Source of the DNA: Pempheris klunzingeri | Lineage: Eukaryota; Chordata; Actinopteri; Acropomatiformes; Pempheridae | DNA: 64,000 nucleotides | Assembly (NCBI RefSeq): GCF_042242105.1 | Contig: NC_092034.1 | Location: 17,538,644 to 17,602,643 of the forward strand | Direction of reading: 5' to 3' | Shown here: in pieces, positions 44,001 to 53,999 of the stretch | How the letters are laid out: each line of letters starts with the position of its first letter | Numbering within the stretch: position 1 is the stretch's first letter | Notes under the pieces: model-generated | Database searches by the model: none | What the model was told of the DNA's origin: nothing | Seen by the model: the letters and a program-made list of their open reading frames with translations, nothing else | Position numbers and translations under genes: made by a program

Positions 44001-47000
44001 GAGGATGATGAAGACCTGGAGGAGGAGGAGGAGGAAGGGATGGATGAGGAGGATGAGGAGGAGGAAGTCAGTGATTTTGCTGATGAAGAGTTTTATGATG
44101 GGGAGGAGTATGAGGATTATGATGAAGAGGAGGGGGAAGAGCTGGAGGAAGAGGAGGAGGAAGAAGAGGAGGAGGACGGGGATATACCTCCACTGGAGGG
44201 AGCGGAGGACAAGGCTGGGGAGGTAGGGATAGAGGAAGGGAAGGTGGTCCGAGCAACGGTGGATGAAGGCGGGATGGCTGGATTCAGTGTGGAGGGTGAA
44301 GCAGAAGGAGGGATAGAGGAGATCCAGACCAACAGAGCGCTGTTCGGAGAGGACAGGATGAAGGTTCAAGAAGTGGAGAGCATCGGAGTCCTGGAGGAGG
44401 CACGGCAGGGGCAGGGGGAGGAGGAGGAAAGCGAAAGGATGGATGACCCTACCATGCCACAGATCCTATGTGTCACCGGAGGAGCACTGGAAGAGAGGGA
44501 AGAGACTGAGGAGGAGGTGGAGGCGGGAGGAGGAGAGGCAGCAGGAGGGCTGCAGGAGGAGGCGAGCTTGTGGGAGCAAGGAGCCAATGAGATTGAACCG
44601 ACGGCTGCCTCAGAAGAGTGCACCATCAAGAATCAACAGGTAGTTATCACAGCTTTAAAATGACTTCAGCTCAGGTTTCTGTTTTCTATGTCAGCAAACT
44701 TTACCACTCCAAACTAAAAAGAGTTGAAATGGTAGTTGGTATGAGTTCAGAACTGAGCTAAAAGTGCACTGAAAGAAGGTTTCAGTTTCAGTGTAAGCAT
44801 TAACAAGGAGTCAGTGGATCAAATTTGAAATCTAAAATCTAAATCTGTATCTCTGTCTGTACGTTGACCATAAGGCCACTGTCAGCGTAGACGGCTGTCA
44901 GCACGTCCAACAGTGACAAAGCCCACTGTGCAACACCTCTGAGGCTCACTGGTTAACATGGTATATCCAGTTTGGTTCATATGTACAAGAACGGACGTGT
45001 CAGAAACAGCTGACTTTTCTAATGGAGGTTATGTGTGTGACTAATTCTTGGCCCTGAGCAGTTGACAGGCAACCAGAGCAGACTCCAGGAAGTGAAGTGC
45101 CAGTCTGGCACATAACACCCAATGTTCTGTTAAAAACTCTCCAGAGAGCACATTAGTGCATTTCTCAGGTTCTGGTGTACATTGAGTTTAGTGAAAAGGA
45201 GATGAAGCTTTAGTTGATGTCCGAGCAACTAAAAGGTGCTGGGGTGGGGGGGTTATATGAGCTGAAATAACAGTTCAGGTATAAACATGGAACGTGAAAG
45301 GAGCTGAACCTTGATATGACTGACTGGAGGATGAGTGTAAGCTGATCTGTAATCAGTGAATGGGGTGAAATGTGAGCAGTGGAAGCAGCTGGAACAAGCG
45401 TCTTCCAACAGGAATCTTGTTGTAGCTGAAATTAGTTGAAGGTTCACTTAGTAGAAGTAGATTTGTTACAAGTAGTTTGACAGGTAAGAAGTGAATAGGG
45501 GATGAAAATGGGATGGGAACAGAAGAGGGGGAAGAATGGAAGAAAGAAAGGAAAACAAAAGGATGGCATGAGGGAAAGAGAGGAAACGATGGAGGGTGGG
45601 CAGAAGGTCATCAGAATGATCAAGGACTCCTGTATCCATGGTTTAATGGAAATGGCCCAACCTGAAGGAAGTGGAAGCTTGATGAAGTCAGTCCCATCAG
45701 TCCCATTACTGCTCTGTGAAGGGTTGTGACTGGCTGACACACTGAGCCACAGGTTGGCAGGCACTTGTCATTCTTTCCTCCACATTCCTCACATTCCTGC
45801 TTCCACCACGGTCCATTTTCACCGCTGGACCTAACAGATGGTCTCTGTAGCGGCGCTGACGGACGCACTCTGTGTTCTCAGCACAGCTTTACCCTTTACA
45901 ATGTTCAATTCTGCCCTCGCAGTTTGTATTAGAGGCACACCAGCATGTACAGCCGTCTGCAGATAGAAAATCTGACCTTCACAGGAAACTTGAGACTATT
46001 TTATCATCATACCAATCAATACTCGGGCTCCATAATAATTCTCCAGCTTTAAGAACAAGTATGTACAAGTGTAACTCTGCATTTTTGACATGTCAGATTT
46101 GTCGTCTGACTTTGCTGTGATAAAGATAAAGATGAAACTTTTTATTGATCCCTCAGTGAGGAAAGTTTGCGGAACAGAAGTAAACATGGAGACGATGCAG
46201 ATGTAAACAGCAGTTGTGTTCAACAAATTGTGTTAGAATATAAACACAGCTGTCCGTTTACAGGAAAACTCCAGGATGTAGACAGTTTCTGGATTCCTCA
46301 GAAACCCTTCTGGGAGGACAGAGGAGTAAACAGCTTAATGTTCTCTAGCACCTAGAACGTCAGGAACAGTTCTTTATGTAACAGGGTGTGCAGCACCCCC
46401 CTCCAGGTTCTGTTTTTTTGTGACGCTGGTCGTCAGTATGAAAACTTGTCTCTCTGCCTAAAGAGGACTCTCTTCAACTCAACAGGACTCAGGAGCTGAA
46501 CCTGCACAGGAAGCCAGTGTGAGTGACAGCCGGCCGTCCAGTTATCAGGAGGAGCAGCCGGCAGCTGTTGAAGAGGGAGACGCAGCAGCAGCAGATCATC
46601 CCGAGACGACACCGGGCTCAAACACAGAGGAGCAGGAGGAGACGGACACTGAGACAAAAGAACACGTGAAAGCGGTGCAGGAGGAGACGGAAGGAGGAGG
46701 AGGGGGAGAGAGTGATGGTGAGGAGGGGAAAGGAGTGAAGAGGAAGAGGGAGGAGGCGCACACAGAGGAAGAGGCGGGGCAAAGCACTGAGAAGAAAAAG
46801 GTAAGAATTCATTCTCTTGTTTCATAGTTCCAAAGCATTTAGGATTTAACCTGCAGTTACACACTAAACACTGAATAACAGCTCACATTCAGACTTATCT
46901 CATCCACCATAAAGTGCATGTGTGCTGCATGAGCTCTCCAGGCAGCGCTTACACCACAGGTCTGTCATTTCATTTAGTCAATTCGTAGGAGGGAAGACTT

Positions 47001-48228
47001 CCCAACAGGATGGGGACTCAACCAACCAGCTCGCTGGATGTGTAGCGCTGCTGAGATTCAGGAGATGGCTACTCTGAGCCCGTGGTCACCTGGAACACCC
47101 TTTCTTATCGCATTTCCTCAGATATAAACAAGAGGTCAAATGAACACGGTTCCAAATACAGTACTAAATATCAACTAAGCATCGTGTACCTTTTCATCAT
47201 CTTAATAAGTTCTACAATAGAATGAATATATTTTCAGTAGGTTTCAACAAGTCCCAGGGCGTCAGTGCTGCAGCTGTATCATTCCTAACATTCCCAGGTC
47301 TTCAAACACTTACGCCCCAGGGTGCTTGTTGTGATGCAGTGTCCCCTGACCACTGGTTGTCATGGTTACAATAATAAACATGTGGTCAATGTTCTGAAAC
47401 AGTCCCGCTTTGGTCAGGCACCTAACTAAACTCTGTGCTTATGGTCAGGAACGTGATAGTTTGCTTTAATATAAGAATGTCGCTCAGAGAAGTAACGTTT
47501 GAGTGAGGGGTCCACACAGGCCCCCGTCCCCAGGCCCCCGTCCACAGGCCCCCGTCCACAGGCCCCCGTCCACAGGCCCCCGTCCACAGGCCCCCGTCCA
47601 CAGGCCCCCGTCCACATGCCCCCGTCCACAGGCCCCCGTCCACAGGCCCCCGTCCACAGGCCCCCGTCCACAGGCCCCTGTCCCCAGGCCCCCGTCCCCA
47701 GGCTCCAGGGTGAGAAAGAAAGACCTGCCTCAGATAAAGGCTGCTCTCTGAGAGTTTCTTTACAGAAGCAGAACTCCAGCTGACATGGGAGCAGGAAATA
47801 CCTACTGATGCAGAGCAACACATCCAACAGATTCACAATTTTTAGTTTGGGGTTGTTAAAGCCATTAGGTGGTGAAATTGAAATGCTGTGACGTCAGTGT
47901 CAGTTAGAATAGGACCTAAAACATAAAGCAACAGAATAACATGACCGATGACATAATCAGATACAGACATGACACCGTGTGTTGGAGGAACCAGTTTTCA
48001 GTCTGAATACATTTTCCCTCCATTAGCATGAGACAGGACAGATCACAGCATGTCTCACCTCTGTCTCTGTCTCTCTCCCTCTCCCCCTCCCTCCCTCCCT
48101 CCCTCCCTCAGCTGGATGATGAATCCATGGCTTCCATGCTGGCTGATTTCGTGGCGTGTCCACCTGATGATGAAGACGGCGCCTCTGGATCAAACTGCTC
48201 AAACGTTTGCCAACCTGAACTGATGTGA
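32002..48228 (+). CDS. pelp1: proline-, glutamate- and leucine-rich protein 1, 19 exons, 1282 amino acids
   Basis: Nuclear scaffold: N-terminal RIX1-like helical repeats act with TEX10/WDR18/SENP3 in 60S ribosome maturation, and LxxLL motifs bind nuclear receptors (known for PELP1). Exons: 32002-32142, 32339-32403, 33482-33587, 33733-33882, 34427-34498, 34678-34737, 34909-35065, 36591-36723, 37465-37552, 37770-37858, 38028-38141, 38458-38608, 38817-38970, 39076-39131, 39425-39558, 40022-40124, 42996-44639, 46486-46800, 48112-48228; 3849 bases, in frame. Diagnostic matches are [54 protein letters not shown] exon 12, [22 protein letters not shown] followed by [10 protein letters not shown], and the final [14 protein letters not shown]. 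LxxLL motifs visible include LPALL, LKDLL, LTSLL and LGGLL. Longer than the human protein (1130 residues), mainly in the acidic C-terminal third. Confidence 0.95.
35066..36590. other. pelp1 intron 7
   Basis: 1.5-kb intron. No exon or recognisable element is seen; a stretch near 35500-35620 may be a dispersed repeat. Confidence 0.5.
40125..42995. other. pelp1 intron 16, about two thirds of it an antisense L2 copy
   Basis: The 5' part (40125-41142) shows nothing recognisable. The 3' part is the minus-strand LINE described separately, which runs to within about 40 bases of the exon 17 acceptor. Confidence 0.8.
41143..42960 (-). mobile_element. L2/Maui-type LINE fragment, antisense in pelp1 intron 16, internally deleted
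   Basis: On the minus strand it starts with endonuclease pieces ([19 protein letters not shown] near 42880-42820, then [18 protein letters not shown] and [13 protein letters not shown] near 42690-42550). It continues with linker remnants, then the RT ([12 protein letters not shown] near 42015; [19 protein letters not shown] near 41700; [15 protein letters not shown]), and reaches SRLDYCNSL near 41300. The C-terminal RT region is missing: near 41180 the sequence jumps straight to the 3' UTR block found at about 16270 in the plus-strand copy. Several stops and indels make it dead. It supplies the endonuclease region missing from the copy at 13733-16830. Confidence 0.87.
42996..44639 (+). CDS. 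pelp1: pelp1 exon 17: proline-rich, SIM-like and polyacidic segment (548 codons)
   Basis: One large exon encodes residues 592-1139. It opens with [18 protein letters not shown], then a Pro/Leu-rich linker. Next comes [19 protein letters not shown] followed by VVIV, a hydrophobic patch next to acidic/serine residues, as in SUMO-interacting motifs. A Ser/Thr/Pro/Gln-rich stretch and a second hydrophobic-acidic patch [13 protein letters not shown] follow. From about 43975 to 44190 the sequence is a long Glu/Asp tract with scattered Tyr/Phe, matching the glutamate-rich region of PELP1. Minus-strand frames here are shadows. Confidence 0.95.
44640..46485. other. pelp1 intron 17
   Basis: 1.8-kb intron. 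Purine-rich near 45500-45600. No recognisable element or exon. Confidence 0.6.
46486..46800 (+). CDS. pelp1: pelp1 exon 18: acidic segment with basic nuclear-localisation-like motif
   Basis: 105 codons, phase 0 to 0, rich in Glu, Gly, Ala and Thr, with [14 protein letters not shown] near the end. KRKR is a good candidate nuclear localisation signal. It joins exon 19, which starts [13 protein letters not shown] after a roughly 50-base all-pyrimidine tract (48062-48109). Confidence 0.85.
47517..47706. repeat. 15-bp GC-rich minisatellite in pelp1 intron 18
   Basis: The unit 'caggcccccgtccac' repeats about 12-13 times with few substitutions. The minus strand has a run of GGGGG tracts at regular 15-base spacing. 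Because the unit is a multiple of three, proline/arginine-rich open frames appear on both strands; they are artefacts. Confidence 0.95.
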
Positions 48229-49404
48229 TTGAAGCTCCCGTGGATATAATGGATACAATCAGCAGCTCTGTTCATCCTGTCCATCGTACAGTGGTTCTCC
48301 AGTGATCACATCATACTGGTTCTTCACTGTGTGGGCCGTGGGGATATTTGTGGGAATGGAGGTCCGACTTTTTACTGTCACATCACCTATTTGTTATTGG
48401 CAAGACCTAGTTTTACATTAACGAAAAGCAGCAGTTTATTTTCTACAGTCCCAGGTACAGCTACCCAGTGGGAAGTGAAGCTCTTCATGTATTATTACCC
48501 TCGGCGCTAGCGGTTTCCTCGTATACAGGGCAGTAGTATCCTACAGTTAACATACACAGTGGTTTTCTTGGATTTACCTTTGGCTGTATCTCATGCTCTT
48601 CATGTTTTGTCATCACTGTCATGCTTTGTTATAATAATAAAAAAAAAAAAAGAAATCTAACAAGTTGCATATGACTTTTTTTTGTCTGAGATTTCAAGGG
48701 TTGATTCAGCCAATATTAGCATATGGATTATAAATTATTTTTGGAAAAACATTTTGCTGTTAAGTCTGTTGTGTTTTGAGCATCCACATCCACGGTGTTG
48801 TGGTGGCAGAAATCTCCCGGATATCAGAGAACATGCAGAAATAACAGCAACAATATCTGACTATTTGAATCTTTGTACTTGATCTGATGTGATCAAGTAT
48901 GTCTAAGTTCTGCACTACACACCAACTCAATAGAGGAAGTTCTATTTACTAATTGCTTTGCAGTCAGTATAAAAAATATCCGCAAACTTGCTCCAACAAT
49001 TTTAAGAAAATTGAAGCTATTCCCGATATTCAGATGTTCTAATTCAATAAGCTCAGTTCAGTCAAATGCAGGTTGTAGAGTTGAAGATGTGAAAGTTAGA
49101 TCTGAACATCCAGGATACCGAGGACAAGCAGCTGAGCCTGGATCGAAGTGATCATAACCTGATGACTTTATTACCGCAGTAAGAAATGGTGCTGGAAGAT
49201 TAGCACTCATTTAGAACTGCTCTTCCATAAAGTTGGAGGACTCAAAAGGTCTTTGCAGCAGAGGTCCAGATATTCTCGCGTTCCCTGGGGGGTCAAGCTT
49301 CAAAGACACAAGGTGCTGCTTTCCCCAAACTTCAACCAGCAGCATTTTTTTGTTCAGCTCTCATTTGCTGGTTAACACCAACATCCTTCCAACATCGCAC
49401 CCCC
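48229..49404 (+). other. pelp1 3' UTR and downstream intergenic DNA
   Basis: Follows the pelp1 TGA (48226-48228). An AATAAA-type signal embedded in an A-rich stretch at about 48630-48650 is a likely polyadenylation site. Beyond it nothing is recognised. Confidence 0.55.
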
Positions 49405-49529
49405 AGTTTGGAACTCTTTTAAAGTTCTAGAGGTAACCCTACTGTGTCAATGTGACTTACTGCTTGCTGTTTTCGCACTAACTAGTACTAACCATGACTA
49501 ATAAACCACCCTTTTGAGAAAGCAGAGTG
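49405..49529 (+). repeat. inverted-repeat pair, left arm
   Basis: About 125 bases from 'agtttggaactc' to 'agcagagtg' recur as the reverse complement at 52260-52390 with very few mismatches and one short indel. They are either the ends of one composite element or two opposite copies of a short repeat. Confidence 0.9.
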
Positions 49530-50187
49530 ATCATTTTCTTTTAGTTCCCTGTAAAATTGGTTTGTAGAAATAAAGTTTGTTTAGATGGATCCTTTGTTCA
49601 AACTTTCACACACCAACACAATGTTCAAAACTGTCCCACAGACCTGAACATCCTGTGCATCAGTTTATCTGTGTTTCTGGGCTCAATACTTCCTCATTAT
49701 GAGTAAGAGATGATGTAACTCATCTCCAGACCTGATGACAGATGGCTCATGCTGTTTTGAGTTCAACCTGACATCCATTTATGATGGCTAGACATTTTTC
49801 TAATAGTTATACAGTTTACATATGAAGATGCTCCCACCAATTCCTAAAGAAAAGTCAAAAGTAGCTTATTTTCAGTTTTGGAAATGCTGTTGAGCTAATA
49901 AATGTAGAAGCTTAGTCTTTGCACATTATTTCCCTTCAGGTGTTTTACTACTCAAGTGAAAAATACACTTCACAATAATCTCCAATCTGATTTGATGAGA
50001 AGTCAGAACAACCCACTACTCAGAACAAGGAGTTGAGCATTGATTTTAGGAAAAAGGAGGTCAGAATGATCCAGAACAGCATTTCAGCAACTTAGTGTTG
50101 AATTGGTCTCTCCGGTTGTCCGGTTGTCCGGTTGTCCAGGATCATCCCAGGGATCATCCCGACATGCCTGCAGAGCTGGTCATATTA

Positions 50188-51530
50188 TGGAGTTCCACAA
50201 GGTTCAGTGCTTGGACCGATACTATTTACCTTATATATGCTTCCTCTGGGTAATGGTAAATGGTCTGTATTTGTATGGTCTTTCTAGTTATTTCAACTAC
50301 TCAAAGCGCTTTACATGACATCCTCATTCACCCATTCACACATCATTCATACAGGAGAAATGTAATTTGGAGCTGGGAGCTGGGGATCGAACCCCCGACC
50401 TTCTGATTGAGGGACGACCCACTCTACCACTGAGCCACAGCCGCCCCTATAATATATATAATATTATCAGGAAACACTCCATTAATTTCCACTGTTATGT
50501 AGATGATACCCAATTATACTTATAAATAAAGCCAGATGAATCCAATCAGTTGAGTAAACTCCAACTCTGCCTTAAGGACATAAAGTCCTGGATGAGCAGC
50601 AACTTTCTGCTGCTAAACTCAGACAAAACTGAAGTTATTGTGCTCTGCCCTAAACATCTTAGAGACACCTTTTCTAACAATATAGCTCCTCTGGATGGCA
50701 TTACTCTGGCCTCCAGCTCCACTGTGAGGAATCTTTGTCCTTTAACTCCCGCATTAAACAGATTTCTTTAATATTGCTAAAATCAGGCCCATCCTGTCTA
50801 TAGATGATGCAGAAAAATTAGTCCACACATTTGTCACTTCTAGGTTGGACTATTGCAACTCCTTATTATCAGGCTGCCCCAATAAGTCGTTAAAGACTCT
50901 CCAGCTGGTCCAGAATGCTGCTGCTCGTGTTCTGATGAGAACTAAGAGAAGAGACCATATTTCTCCTGTACTGGCTTCTCTTCATTGGCATCCAGTAAAA
51001 TCTAGAAAAGAGTTTAAAATCCTTCTCCTCACCTACAAGGCTCTTAATGTTCAGGCTCCATCATATCTTAAAGAGCTCATAGTACCGTACTACCCCACTA
51101 GAGCACTGCGCTCCCAGACTGCAGGTCTACTGGTGGTTCCTAAAGTCCTCTAAAGTAGTGATGGAGCCAGAGCTTTCAGCTATCAGGCTCCTCTCCTGTG
51201 GAACCTCCTTCCAGTTTGGGTTCTGGGGGGGGGCAGACACCCTCTCTACATTTAAGAGTAGACTAAAAACTTTCCTTAGTGATAAAGCCTATAGTTTATA
51301 GAGCCTGGGTCTGTTCCAGGTTCCTTCCCGTTAAAGGGGAGTTCTTCCTCCACTGTTTCCTAATATAATATCTGATGCTGCTCATGTGGAGATTCTTGAA
51401 TCCTTAATGTTGAATTCCTGAATCGTTGGGTCTCTCTCTAATTAAAGAGTTTGGTCTAGACCTGCTCTTTATGGAAAGAGTCTTGAGATGAATTGGCGCT
51501 CTATAAATACAGATTGATTGATGAGTTCAT
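50188..51530 (+). mobile_element. L2-type LINE 3' fragment, split by a SINE
   Basis: The left piece (50188-50255) reads the RT segment VPQGSVLGPILF-like to MLPLGN. The right piece (50449 on) continues [41 protein letters not shown], then [21 protein letters not shown] and the C-terminal domain to about 51300. The catalytic YADD is altered to Y-V-D-D (tatgtagatgat contains a stop). The 3' UTR differs from the copy at 13733, ending 'ggcgctctataaatacagat' with a GATTGATTGA tail, so this belongs to another L2 subfamily. Confidence 0.85.
50256..50448 (-). mobile_element. tRNA-derived SINE inserted in the L2 fragment
   Basis: Same family as 13183-13516 in the same minus orientation: tail 'taatggtaaatggtctgtat' on the left, B box and A box (ggttcgatccc, cagtggtagag on the minus strand) on the right. 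It lacks about 100 central bases compared with the first copy. It interrupts the L2 between codons for GN and IIRK, so the SINE is younger than the LINE copy. Confidence 0.88.
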
Positions 51531-52259
51531 GTGAGCTAAACTGAAAGCATCTGTCTGTTTTTACATCATGTTTGATCCCTAGTAGGTCTAGTAGGGTTCC
51601 ATCTGTTCCTTCCTTGTCAGAGGTTGTCCAGCTGTATGGAACTCAAATAGAACCATGAGCATCATTTTCATTCTCACCAACTATGAGCCAACAAGGCCTA
51701 TACAGAACCATCTGCACTCATTACGTTTCTCCACTTCATCTTCAGATGTTTCCTTTTACTGCTACCTGTTTGTACTGGGGTTCATGCCAGCCTAACTGAC
51801 ACCTGCTATATCGTCCCCATATCTTCAGTAACCCTCTGGACTCACACTGCTGCTGCCAAAATTAAAAGACAAAAATGACCAGCAAAGTTCTATTTTTGCT
51901 TTACTTCATCCATCACACAACATCAAATGCAACAGAGGTGATGTCCGTCCCCTTCACAGTGATGGTTGTTGCATCAGTGGCACACATGGATGCAGACTGC
52001 CAGTCAAACAAAAAGAGGAACTTTCCTCAACAAATGCCATCAATAGGAGTCTAGACTGTGACTTTATTTTAAGTTGCTCAACTAATTTTCTGAATAATCA
52101 TCAGAATATATCTGGACAGTTCTTATATTGACATTTTCATAACGAAACAAACTTTTTGTTGGAGGAGTGAGGGCATCTTCATATTTTCCAAACTCATTTT
52201 ATAAAGGCTGTGTGTTACATAGAAGATTGTCTACTGCAACAATGTGTTCTACAAATTCC
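51531..52259. other. intergenic DNA
   Basis: No gene or recognisable repeat. Confidence 0.5.
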
Positions 52260-52390
52260 ACTCTGCTTTCTCAAAAGGGTGGGTCTGAGGTTTAGTAGTC
52301 ATGGTTAGTACTAGTTAGTGTGAAAACAGTAAGCAGTAAGTCACATTGACACATTAGGGTTACCGCTAGAACTTTAAAGAGTTCCAAACT
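52260..52390 (-). repeat. inverted-repeat pair, right arm
   Basis: Reverse complement of 49405-49529; carries an extra 'cagac' type insertion near 52285. See the left arm. Confidence 0.9.
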
Positions 52391-52734
52391 TAACATCCAG
52401 CAAAACCCAAACACCTGACCGTACTCCTGCCCACCCCCCCACTCCTGTTTCTGACTCTTGCCTCACCCTGATCCCTGTGCCTTTTCCCTTGTATTTGCCT
52501 TGTATGGGACAAGTTGTGCACAAGCAAGGAGCAGCAAAACTGAATGACATTGTGAGAGAATAGAGAATACTTAGTTCAGTCAGTTTTCATCATGATTTCT
52601 TTATTTTTGTAAATCTTATAAAGTGCTTCATATTAGAAGTGTGTCTTATGTGTTATGTTATGGGATCATGAACAAGGGAACATAGTACCCTGGGAACATA
52701 CATAGGGCTCTTTGTCATGTTCCCATTATGTGCT

Positions 52735-53162
52735 ATATACATATGGGGAACATAGAACCTCGGGATTATAGAATTTGGGGAACATGGGACACTGGGATCA
52801 TAGGACTCTTGGATCATAGGACCCTAGAAGCACAGGACCCTGGGAAGACAGGACCTTGGGATCATGGTACCATATAAACCTGGGGAACATAGAACCCTGG
52901 GAACATAGGTCTGTGGGAATATAGGACACTGGGGTCACAGGAACCTAGGATCATAGGACCCTAGGATAATAGGACCCTAGGATCATAGGACCCTGGGATC
53001 ATAGGACCTTAAGATCATAGGACCCTAGGATCATAGGACCTTAAGATCATAGGACCTTAAGATCATAGGACCCTGGGATCATAGGACCCTGGGATCATAG
53101 GACCTTAAGATCATAGGACCCTCGGATCATAGGACCTTAAGATCATAGGACCCTGGGAACAT
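52735..53162. repeat. 16-bp minisatellite (gatcataggaccctag and variants)
   Basis: More than 20 imperfect units, better conserved toward the right end (52930-53155), where two alternating unit types occur (accctgg / accttaa). The left end shows older, diverged units with 'gggaacata'. Confidence 0.93.
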
Positions 53163-53543
53163 ATTAATGGAACAAACCACGAAATGGGGTCCTGGATATG
53201 GACCCATCTGCAATGACTGCACAAGGATGAAACTGGTAATGATGACAGGTTGCAAACTAATTTATTTCCCAAAATGTTATAGTGTTTCTTTCCATTTGTT
53301 TGACCAATGAGGACTTGAACCAGTAATGTACCATCAGTCAGTGGCTACTTCACACTCTCTCCGTTAAGCATTGTGTATTATGTTACTTCTTTATATTCTC
53401 TTTTTGAATCTGAAGCTTTTACAGCTGCTGCTGGTATGCTTCTCCTGTAGCACTAGTGTTATCTAACAATGTCCAGCCCAGACATTGACCCAACCTCCCT
53501 TTTGCAACTCCCCCCACCCCCCCATCCCCTGTTTCACTTCCTC

Positions 53544-53583
<40 letters not shown>

Positions 53584-53599
53584 TGTGTGAGTGTGTGAG

Positions 53600-53926
53600 C
53601 AAGGTGAGGTTACACAAAGGACTGAATTGAGGGCAGTGTAGGAGAGAAAGTCAGCCGAGCGGTGAAGTAAGCAGTGAGTGTTAGAGAAACCCCTGCTGGA
53701 TGCAGCATGGTCGCAGAGACACAGAGGGGGGGGTTGTATTTTGAGATGCCACAATAATGAGGTCACTTACAGATCTGTGAGGACTTTTAAAAGAAAGAAG
53801 AAATCAGACACGAAGGAGAGACAACAAAGGAAGGACGTGTCAGAATACAAATACAGCCAAAAGAGATCTTCAGGAAGAGGAGGGGAGGGAAGTCGTTCTC
53901 AGCTGAGAACACAGTTCTGGACTAAG
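53600..53926 (+). promoter_or_regulatory. probable 5' UTR exon and promoter region of the lipoxygenase gene
   Basis: A strong consensus donor (actaag|gtgagt) at 53926/53927 follows a non-coding, purine-rich stretch. The lipoxygenase start codon 2.8 kb downstream follows immediately after a splice acceptor (ccctag|ATGG), so an upstream non-coding exon is required; this is the best candidate seen. An ETS-like cacttcctc and a (TG)n tract lie just upstream (53535-53580). The 5' boundary is a guess. Confidence 0.5.
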
Positions 53927-53999
53927 GTGAGTGGTTTTCTGTTGTTTGATGATGACAATGCAAGTTAATCAATAAAATTAAATACAAAAAGTGTGTTCT

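Noticed and set aside
43851..44369. 172-codon hydrophobic minus-strand frame, looking like a membrane protein
   Set aside because: Antisense shadow of the pelp1 polyacidic exon: GAG/GAT codons read as Leu/Ile on the other strand.
47422..47836. Pro/Arg- or Gly/Trp-rich proteins on both strands
   Set aside because: Artefacts of the 15-bp minisatellite in a pelp1 intron.
47517..53162. Regular repeats considered as a CRISPR array
   Set aside because: Units are contiguous with no unique spacers, the host is a vertebrate and no cas genes exist.
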